Source: Paenibacillus lignilyticus
Lineage (GTDB): Bacteria; Bacillota; Bacilli; Paenibacillales; Paenibacillaceae
Assembly (NCBI RefSeq): GCF_017942085.1
Contig: NZ_JAGKSP010000001.1
Span: 992,001-1,056,000 of the forward strand
Reading direction: 5' to 3'
Length of the DNA stretch: 64,000 nt
The position numbers were made by a program, and so were the translations under genes. Each line of letters opens with the position of its first letter. Positions within the stretch are counted from its first letter, which is position 1. Below, in pieces: positions 57,477 through 64,000 of the stretch. The notes beneath the pieces are model-generated. The model did no database searches, was not told the DNA's origin, and saw nothing but the letters and a program-made list of their open reading frames with translations.

Positions 57477-58829
57477 TTATTTATGTTCTGCCCAGTACTT
57501 CTCTGCCTTCTTCTCGATGTTGTTCAGGACATCCATGTATTGGTCCGGATTGAGCATGAAGCGAATGAATTCACTTGCGCCGTACTCGGACAGCTCGGAT
57601 GGCGTTGCTTCCCAGTAACGCGTGATGGCTGTGTAGTTGCCTTTGGAAATGTTGTCTACAAGCGCCTTAATCGTTGGGCTGCTTGCTTCTACGTCCTTGC
57701 GAGTAGGCACGCCGCCGAACACCTTGAGCAGCTTCTCGTTGGTATCTTTTTTCGTTAAGGAGATGGCAGCTTTAATGGCGTCATCGCGATTTTTAGCATT
57801 TTGGGAGACCAGGAAAGGCGTGATCTCGGAAATGACGGTATTGCCGGCTTCCGGCTTAATGGCAGGCATGATGAACGAGCCATATCCTTCTTCAGGTTTC
57901 ATACCTACGCCGTTCAGGAAGCTCTCGTACCAAGTCCCAACCAAGTACATGCCGATTTCGCCTTTTACGAATGCCTGCGGAATTTCGGCATCCATCGTCA
58001 TCGGTTTGGAGAAGTAGCCTTTGTCGTACATCGATTTCCACAGCTCCATTACTTCAACCATTTCAGGATCCGTGTATTTCGCTTGGCCGATCACAAGCTT
58101 ATTGTAGAAATCAGGATAGGAATGAATGAGCAGATCCTCGAACCAGATAAAACCGTTCCAAGTATCTTTAATCGAAGTACCGAATGGCGTAATGTTCTTT
58201 GCTTTCAGCGTATCGCTGATCTTCATCAATTCGTCCCATGTTGTCGGCGGTGTTAAGCCATTATCTGCGAATACCTTCTTGTTGTAGAAGATCGTCCAGT
58301 AATGAGCGGAAGCCGGAATTCCGTAAACTTTGCCATCGACCGTCAACGGACCTGCGAGTGAAGGCAGAATGCCATTGCCGTCCGCGCTAAGTTCTTTCCA
58401 TTGCTCCGTCATATCGGCCAGGTTGCCGCTGTCCGCGAGCTCCTTTAATTTATAGCCGTTCCACCATTTGAACAGATCAGGTGCTTCTTGTGTAGTAAAT
58501 CCAATACGCACCGCGGTTTGATAGGCCGTTGTGTCCGTGTACGGAACACCTTCAAAGGTTACGTTATCGGATGTTTGAACGATAGGATTGATTTCTTTTA
58601 TGTAATCGGTGAGTGGCGCGAAATCATAATAGAATTGCGCTTTAATCGGATTGGCCTCTTCAGCTGCCGGTGCATTATTCGTCGTATTGTTTGTAGCTGC
58701 AGCTGTATTGGTTTCTGTCGCTGCCGTATTGTTCGACCCTGAATTATTGTTGCTTGAGCAACCCGCTACGACAAGCGATAAGCTTGACAGCGCTGCCAAA
58801 CTACCGAGCAACACATTTTTCTTCTTCAT
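57477..58829 (-). CDS. Sugar-binding lipoprotein of the second importer
   Basis: 450 residues. Lipobox LVVAGC (Cys 24) and an Asn/Thr-rich linker of about 35 residues. The mature part shows QEAPDLFKWWNGYKLKEL, DGKVYGIPASAHYWTIFYNKK, TWDELMKISDTLKAKNITPF and KGEIGMYLVGTWY, typical of family 1 solute-binding proteins. It is the third gene of a unit starting with YesM and YesN, 96 bp after the YesN stop. GGGGGAA precedes the ATG. Confidence 0.92.
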   Translation of the reverse strand: MKKKNVLLGSLAALSSLSLVVAGCSSNNNSGSNNTAATETNTAAATNNTTNNAPAAEEANPIKAQFYYDFAPLTDYIKEINPIVQTSDNVTFEGVPYTDTTAYQTAVRIGFTTQEAPDLFKWWNGYKLKELADSGNLADMTEQWKELSADGNGILPSLAGPLTVDGKVYGIPASAHYWTIFYNKKVFADNGLTPPTTWDELMKISDTLKAKNITPFGTSIKDTWNGFIWFEDLLIHSYPDFYNKLVIGQAKYTDPEMVEVMELWKSMYDKGYFSKPMTMDAEIPQAFVKGEIGMYLVGTWYESFLNGVGMKPEEGYGSFIMPAIKPEAGNTVISEITPFLVSQNAKNRDDAIKAAISLTKKDTNEKLLKVFGGVPTRKDVEASSPTIKALVDNISKGNYTAITRYWEATPSELSEYGASEFIRFMLNPDQYMDVLNNIEKKAEKYWAEHK

Positions 58830-58925
58830 TCTTTGGTTCCCCCCATTTGTTTTGACTGGACCATGAATTGTCTACTGTTTCATTGTAAAGGGGGAACGGT
58901 TCGGTTCCCATCTAGGAAATATAGA

Positions 58926-60506
58926 TTATCTTGGAGTATTTATAGTTCTGTATTCTTGAGGAGACGCGCCGCAATATTTCTTGAACAGCGTGGAGAAATA
59001 AGCGGCATCGTTATATCCGACCATTTCCGCGATCTGATAGGTTTTCAAATCGGTGTGGAGCAATTGCTTCTTAGCTTCGCCCATTCGCACTTCGGTTAAG
59101 TATTCAATGATGCTTTTCCCCGTCTTCTTCTTGAACATCACGCTCAAATAAGCCGAATTCATGTAAATATATTCCGAGATTGAAGTGAGTGTAATATTCT
59201 CGCTATAATGCTCCCGGATGTATTTCATCACTTGCTCCGACGTCCGATTCTCGATTTTCCCCTTCTTGCTGTCCGAGCTGATCTCCTTCAGCACCTTGAT
59301 CAGAGGATTCATTCTCGCATAGAAGGAATCCGCCGACGCCATGATGCCGAATTCTCCGCCCAGATCATACTCCTGGTCGCCCAGCTCCTTCACGAAATGC
59401 CGCAGCAAGGAATGGAATACAATGATGACCTCTTTCTCCATTGCAGCAATAGCTTCGAGCGTCAACTCTGCTTGCTTCAGCCCTTCGTACCATTGTTTCA
59501 GACGCTCGATGACGGTGTCGGCTTGTTCAAGATCGAACAGCTCAGCCAGTTGGTCCATATAGGGCTTTATCGCGTGGTTCGTATTCCGGCTTGCGTGCGA
59601 ATAGAAGTGGATGACGTGACTGTCGGAGATGAGACGGACCTTCAGAACCCGCGTCGCTTCTTGATAACCGTTCGACAGCTGGCGCAGGTCATGCGTATCC
59701 GATATGCCAATGGAGACCGCGATTTTCAAGAGTTCTCTGCTTTTAGACACAATCCGACTGCATAACGCATGTATCTGTTCTTCATCCATAGCGCCTCCGT
59801 ACAGCACGACCAGCACCTCCTGCTCGTCATAATAGCAAGGGGCATAGCCTGTTAATTCCTCTACGATGTTGTGAAGGGCATATTTCATTAAGGTCCAATC
59901 GCTTTTGCCATATTTGCTCTTCGTCTCCAGCTTCTCTTCAATTTGAATGGCAAATAGCGAGTAACCGGACGCCTTCAGATGAATGCCGATATTCTCAGCT
60001 TCGGTTAGGATGGTTTCTACCTGCTGTACCTTGTCGAGCTGAATAAACGTTCTCAGAAATTCATGCCGGATGAGATACTGATTCTGATTCAAAATCCCCT
60101 TCAGCTTCACTTCTTCGAGCATTTTCTTCTGCATGGCCGTGAACTCGACCTCTATCTTCCCCAGCAGCTCCCGTAGATCGTGGTACATGATCGGCTTTAA
60201 GATATAATCCTTACAGTTCAATTGCAGCGCTCGCTTCGCATATTCAAAATCATCGTAGCCGCTCAGCACGATGGAACGAATTGCGGGGTTCGATTGCATG
60301 ACTTCCTCCAAGAGCTGAAGTCCGTCCTTCTTGGGCATGCGAATGTCCGTTATAATGAGATCGACACCAATATGAGAGAGCTGCTCCAATGCCTCTTCCC
60401 CATTGCCGGCCACCGCTACGACCGAGCCGTTCAAGCCCATTCGCCCGATCATCTTAACAAGCCCCTCGCGGAGCAGATCTTCATCTTCAACGATCATGAT
60501 TCTCAT
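58926..60506 (-). CDS. YesN-type response regulator (second system)
   Basis: 526 residues. The receiver domain has IMIVEDEDLL, the phosphoacceptor Asp in LIITDIRMP (D54) and the Lys in YILKP. The middle domain is followed by two AraC helix-turn-helices (ITLTSISEYIYMNSAYLSVMFK and KTYQIAEMVGYNDAAYFSTLFK). The ATG at 60506 has AGGAGG 7 bp upstream and overlaps the kinase stop by 20 bases; the frame runs eight codons further but lacks a site. It should activate the importer genes that follow. Confidence 0.92.
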   Translation of the reverse strand: MRIMIVEDEDLLREGLVKMIGRMGLNGSVVAVAGNGEEALEQLSHIGVDLIITDIRMPKKDGLQLLEEVMQSNPAIRSIVLSGYDDFEYAKRALQLNCKDYILKPIMYHDLRELLGKIEVEFTAMQKKMLEEVKLKGILNQNQYLIRHEFLRTFIQLDKVQQVETILTEAENIGIHLKASGYSLFAIQIEEKLETKSKYGKSDWTLMKYALHNIVEELTGYAPCYYDEQEVLVVLYGGAMDEEQIHALCSRIVSKSRELLKIAVSIGISDTHDLRQLSNGYQEATRVLKVRLISDSHVIHFYSHASRNTNHAIKPYMDQLAELFDLEQADTVIERLKQWYEGLKQAELTLEAIAAMEKEVIIVFHSLLRHFVKELGDQEYDLGGEFGIMASADSFYARMNPLIKVLKEISSDSKKGKIENRTSEQVMKYIREHYSENITLTSISEYIYMNSAYLSVMFKKKTGKSIIEYLTEVRMGEAKKQLLHTDLKTYQIAEMVGYNDAAYFSTLFKKYCGASPQEYRTINTPR

Positions 60507-62208
60507 TGCGCAGCCTCCTAGGGATTTCAATATAAAACGAAGTTCCTATGCCTTCTTTGCTTTCCAAAGTAAATTCGAAATCCCCTTCGTACGAAAGCGC
60601 GATGCGATTATACACATTTTGCAGACCGATGCCGCCTGACTGATCCTCATATTCCCTCAGCTTCACCATGGTGGCGTCGACCGTTTGTTGATCCATCCCC
60701 ACGCCGGAGTCCTTGACAGAAATAAACAGCCTGCTGTCCCCCGATTCCGTTAGCTTCTCTCCCACATGAATGTTGACCAGACCTTCTTTGCCCTTCGGAA
60801 CAATGCCATGGATAATGGCATTCTCCACGATAGGCTGAATCAATAGACGAATGACCAGCCAATTATTAACGCTTTCGTCGATTTGCAGGTCGAACTGAAT
60901 GAGCGGGAAACGGAATTGCATAATTCGAATATAGGTCCGAATATAGTCGCATTCTTGCCTAACCTCGACCCACTCCTCCTGGCTGCCGATCGAGTAGCGC
61001 AGCAGCTTGCCGAGCAGGGAGGACATGTCCGAAATTTTATAGTTCTCATCCAGCTCCGCCTGCATCGTGATCGCGCTTAAGGTGTTGTATAGAAAATGGG
61101 GATTGATCTGCGATTGCAATGCCTCGATTTCCGATTTCTTGCGCCTTCGCTCCGTGTCCGTAACCGTATCGATGAGATTGTGTATTCTTCGGACCATGAG
61201 ATTAAAGCTGTTGGATATCATGCCGATTTCATCCTTGCGCTTGAAGCTGATCGTATCGATAATGAAGTTTGTTTTCGAAGCCTGCTGCATAATCTTGCTC
61301 AATTTCCAGAGCGGCCGCGTAATGCGATAGCTGAGCAGATAGACGATGACCATGGTTAATAGGATAAAAACGATATTAGCAAGTAAAATCCATTTGCGAA
61401 GCTGATCCACCTTCTGAAATAAGAGATGCTCCGGAACCATGCCGACAAGCTTCCAGCCGGTTAATGCCGAATCATAGCTGACGTGGAATTGCTGCTCTCG
61501 GTTGTTCCAATCCATCCGCTCGCCGGTTCTTTTTCCGTTGAGATCGAAGATGACGCGATCTGTTTTATCCAGAATCAATAAATCACCTTCCTGCAAGAAG
61601 TTCTCGTTATCCTCCTGCGTAAGGAAATTCAATTGAAAAGCGAGCTGAATCGTTGCCGTAACGTGAAAGGTATTCGGGTTAATAATCGTTCGCGTGACCG
61701 AGAAAACCGTTTCCCCATCCGCTAACTTAACAGGCGGCCAAACGAGGCTTCCCCCGTTCAGTTCGCTTGTGCGATCTATCCAATCTTTATTCGCTTCCAC
61801 GTAATCCTTGCCCAGATGAAAGCGGTTACCATTTAAGTCGACAAAATTAACGGCATAGATGTTATCATCCATTTCTCGGAGCATCGACAGCCAGCCATTG
61901 ATCTGTACGCGTTCATCGTAGGGATAACCGTACAGGCCATGCTTATTAAACCGATGCCTCTCGAAAATGCTCATGAGCGTGCTATCATACTCCGGGTTTT
62001 TGGTGATTCCGGTAACAAGCTGAATATAGCTATCCATCGTTCGCCCCGAGTTATTCGTAATGCCTTTGAGCCATGTAATGGCATCCTTCTGCATCTGTGT
62101 TTTTATGGTAGAGAAGGTAAGGAAATTGATGAGGACCGACGGCAGCAGCACGGTCAAGAGGATAACGAGCATTAACCGATGCTGGAAGGAAAGGGGTTTC
62201 CGAATCAT
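60487..62208 (-). CDS. YesM-type sensor histidine kinase (second system)
   Basis: 573 residues. Membrane helices at about 11-31 and 273-297 bracket an extracellular sensor domain. HAMP follows, then QSQINPHFLYNTLSAI with the phosphorylated His, the N-box IVENAIIHGIV and G-boxes VKDSGVGM and GIGLQNVYNRI. AAGGAGA lies 5 bp before the ATG. It is the first gene of the operon; a short inverted repeat TTCAAG/CTTGAA lies 35 bp upstream. Confidence 0.92.
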   Translation of the reverse strand: MIRKPLSFQHRLMLVILLTVLLPSVLINFLTFSTIKTQMQKDAITWLKGITNNSGRTMDSYIQLVTGITKNPEYDSTLMSIFERHRFNKHGLYGYPYDERVQINGWLSMLREMDDNIYAVNFVDLNGNRFHLGKDYVEANKDWIDRTSELNGGSLVWPPVKLADGETVFSVTRTIINPNTFHVTATIQLAFQLNFLTQEDNENFLQEGDLLILDKTDRVIFDLNGKRTGERMDWNNREQQFHVSYDSALTGWKLVGMVPEHLLFQKVDQLRKWILLANIVFILLTMVIVYLLSYRITRPLWKLSKIMQQASKTNFIIDTISFKRKDEIGMISNSFNLMVRRIHNLIDTVTDTERRRKKSEIEALQSQINPHFLYNTLSAITMQAELDENYKISDMSSLLGKLLRYSIGSQEEWVEVRQECDYIRTYIRIMQFRFPLIQFDLQIDESVNNWLVIRLLIQPIVENAIIHGIVPKGKEGLVNIHVGEKLTESGDSRLFISVKDSGVGMDQQTVDATMVKLREYEDQSGGIGLQNVYNRIALSYEGDFEFTLESKEGIGTSFYIEIPRRLRNENHDR

Positions 62209-62242
62209 GATCGTCTCCTTGATTAGACAAATTTCGCGTTAA

Positions 62243-62258
62243 TTCAAGTATGCTTGAA
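62243..62258. promoter_or_regulatory. Inverted repeat TTCAAG-4-CTTGAA before the second yesM
   Basis: Perfect six-base arms with a TATG spacer in the only intergenic stretch ahead of the operon. It may be a regulator site; no convincing -10/-35 pair could be assigned. Confidence 0.3.
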
Positions 62259-62296
62259 ATTTGAAGAAAGTAAATATCTGTTTTAAGCAGGAACGC

Positions 62297-62336
62297 GAAA
62301 AAACCGCTCCGTTTCCAACTTGGAAATGAAGCGGCA
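62297..62336 (-). terminator. Terminator of the CBM32/GH13-like gene
   Basis: On the minus strand GCCGCTTCATTTCC pairs with GGAAACGGAGCGG around AAGTT, followed by six T, 9 bp after the stop. Confidence 0.85.
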
Positions 62337-62344
62337 GCCTTGAA

Positions 62345-64000
62345 CTAATTTACGCCGAGAACGGTAAAACCATAAGCAGGCAGTGTTACCGTGTAGCTGG
62401 ATGACGTGATAGCAGCTGCTCCTCCCCCGTTTAAGAGGTCAATCGGAGTCTGTGAGGTGCCGATATCCGTGTTCGCCAGATTTACGGTGATCGTCTGCGA
62501 GGCGTTCTGATAGTTTAGGATGACCAGCGCCTTACTGGTGCCGGTCTTGTTCGTACGTTTGAACGCGTAATACTTGTTATTATCATTCGTATTCAGCTTC
62601 ACCCTTGCACCATTCGGAGACAGCGCCTTATAGCTGTTCTGCGCCTTGATCAACTTGCTTAACATCGCCTGATCCGCGGCCGGCCAGGTCGGAATGATCG
62701 ATGTCGTCGGATCAATCGTATGCTGCCCGTTATGCAGGTAGAAAAACGTGCCCATTGTCGTTAAAGTAGCGATTTCAAGCAGTCTCTTCGTTGAGGAAAC
62801 GCCTGCAATCTCCCAGCTTGGCGGCGTTTGCGTAATGCCATTCACCGCATTGATCGCATCGCGGTTGTTTTTCAAGATACCGTCAATCGCATTCGGATTC
62901 TGGTTATTGATGGCCGGTATAATCGTACTGTAACCGGAACCGCCCCAATTGGTAATATCGTAATCCTGCAGCAGGTTATAGTGCCAATCGGTGATCATCT
63001 CTTGTCCGCCTGCGCCTTCGGCATTGCTGGAGATATCATAATTGCGCAAAACATCCGTAATGCTCGAATTGTTGATCGAAACATTGATGCCGTCATAGAC
63101 AACGGGAGCGTCCAAAACAATGCCGTCAAAGCCTTTGTCCATCCAGAAACGGAGATACTTCTTCGCTTCATCCCGCCATTCCTGGTTGGCAAAGTTATAA
63201 GAAGGAATGTTGGAATCCCACTGCGGCGTTGCCGGATTATCGCCCCAATACGCCCAGTAGTAGGCATTAGCCCTTGCGCTCCACGTCCAGCGCTCATATG
63301 GACTCGGCGTAGGGCTGAAGTGGAACCAGTAACGTTCCTTGCTGTACACATTATTGCGGTAGTCGTCAGCCGCTTTCAGGAACATCGCCGCCGTATCGCG
63401 AGCATAGCCCGGATTCAGCATGACCACGATACGAATTCCTTTGGCATGCGCCTGACTAATTAGATTTTCCATTTCCGCCATCGTGCCCAGACTCGTGTCC
63501 ACGCCGTAATTATCTGTCGCTCCAAGCCCTGCCCATACATCCGGTGCCCCCGGATAAGGAGCAACTAGCTCGATTGCCCCATACCCCTGCGACTTTAACG
63601 TATCCAGCTGACTGGTCAGGTAATTGAAGGTCTGATTATAGTATTTCGCGTAATAGCGCATAACGCCGGAGGTGCTTTCCCACCATTTCGTCGTGACCGG
63701 GGAGCCGTAGCCGAACACTTTCAATTCCCCGCTGCATGCCCAGTGTGCGGCCTGCGAGTATAGGACGGACAGTTTGATATAACGGTATGTCCCGCTTACA
63801 TTGGTTACCGAGCTCGTACCGTTAATGCCGGTCCCCGTCTTATCCACGAGCATCGTCCAATTGGTCTTATCCGTCGAGCCCTCGATCTTAAACTTCCAAA
63901 TATCAGCGTCGAAGAAATTCTGTTCCAGCCTAGTCACGATGCTGTTAACGCCTAAATCGACTATAATCCATTGCGGCATTGTCGCGTCGGAGGCAATCCA
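62345..64000 (-). CDS. Partial secreted-type protein: CBM32 (discoidin) plus GH13-like barrel
   Basis: The frame stays open to the right edge (codons WIASDAT precede the first internal Met), so the 5' end is missing. The visible 551 residues begin in an F5/8C-type CBM32 (PQWIIVDLGVNSIVTRLEQN, FKIEGSTDKTNW, YRYIKLSVL, GELKVFGYG). A GH13-like barrel follows (GYGAIELVAPYP, KGIRIVVMLNPG, GFDGIVLDAP, TMGTFFYLHNGQ) and a C-terminal beta-sandwich (ALVILNYQNASQTITVNL). The usual GH13 Arg two residues before the nucleophile is Val here, and no NHD or GExW motif is seen, so classic alpha-amylase activity is doubtful. Probably exported and sugar-binding. Confidence 0.8.
   Translation of the reverse strand, partial: WIASDATMPQWIIVDLGVNSIVTRLEQNFFDADIWKFKIEGSTDKTNWTMLVDKTGTGINGTSSVTNVSGTYRYIKLSVLYSQAAHWACSGELKVFGYGSPVTTKWWESTSGVMRYYAKYYNQTFNYLTSQLDTLKSQGYGAIELVAPYPGAPDVWAGLGATDNYGVDTSLGTMAEMENLISQAHAKGIRIVVMLNPGYARDTAAMFLKAADDYRNNVYSKERYWFHFSPTPSPYERWTWSARANAYYWAYWGDNPATPQWDSNIPSYNFANQEWRDEAKKYLRFWMDKGFDGIVLDAPVVYDGINVSINNSSITDVLRNYDISSNAEGAGGQEMITDWHYNLLQDYDITNWGGSGYSTIIPAINNQNPNAIDGILKNNRDAINAVNGITQTPPSWEIAGVSSTKRLLEIATLTTMGTFFYLHNGQHTIDPTTSIIPTWPAADQAMLSKLIKAQNSYKALSPNGARVKLNTNDNNKYYAFKRTNKTGTSKALVILNYQNASQTITVNLANTDIGTSQTPIDLLNGGGAAAITSSSYTVTLPAYGFTVLGVN

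Noticed and set aside
1..64000. Insertion sequences, prophage or tRNA genes
   Set aside because: No transposase, integrase or phage structural motif and no cloverleaf with a TTCGA-type arm and CCA-proximal stem was seen on reading both strands; a tRNA scan was not possible here.

Overview
The window looks like chromosome from a spore-forming Firmicute close to Paenibacillus or Cohnella. The evidence is a gerE homologue, a GerA/GerB/GerC germination operon, a YhcN/YlaJ spore lipoprotein, AGGAGG-type ribosome binding sites, and several carbohydrate ABC importers paired with YesM/YesN two-component systems. No rRNA, tRNA, transposase, phage gene or CRISPR/cas locus was seen.

Layout. 1-150: two LacI-type palindromes around a promoter for a gene lying off the left edge. 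152-5469: an unrecognised 522-residue protein, a kinase-like/membrane/lipoprotein trio, a remnant of a histidine-phosphatase gene, and an exported stalk-plus-ankyrin protein. 5676-8400: an SsuABC-type importer. 8421-10762: an ECF41-type sigma factor behind a flavoprotein, with a promoter resembling the ECF41 target motif. 11076-19501: sugar importer, YesM/YesN and a NagZ-type GH3 hexosaminidase. 19755-29839: aldo/keto reductase, a large repeat array, the SNF2 helicase/SWIM-finger pair, an orphan histidine kinase and a TPR protein. 29998-33332: glutaminase, then an MFS exporter divergent from its TetR regulator. 33424-36324: ccpN, yqfL and glpX (control and enzymology of gluconeogenesis), then gerE. 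36968-38927: a PhyH-type dioxygenase divergent from an AraC regulator. 39005-43530: sporulation and germination genes. 43573-55632: a polyuronate or glycosaminoglycan locus, with GH88, heparinase II/III, KduD, a DeoR regulator and KduI on one strand, and a LacI regulator, an LplABC-type importer and a Gfo/Idh oxidoreductase on the other. 55710-62208: a second YesM/YesN plus sugar importer operon. 62345-64000: the 3' part of a CBM32 plus GH13-like secreted protein that runs off the right edge.

The main unexplained structure is a set of three intergenic arrays (A about 10.81-11.03 kb, B about 20.95-21.90 kb, C about 36.52-36.89 kb). Each is a string of short hairpins whose centres are about 51 bp apart. 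The stem sequences differ between and within arrays while the pitch is kept. Each array lies between the terminator of one minus-strand gene and the start of the next. I do not recognise it as a named element.

Start codons were chosen from Shine-Dalgarno spacing, ATGA overlaps and promoter positions, so several differ from the longest open frame. All functional statements are by recognition of family motifs, not by database search.
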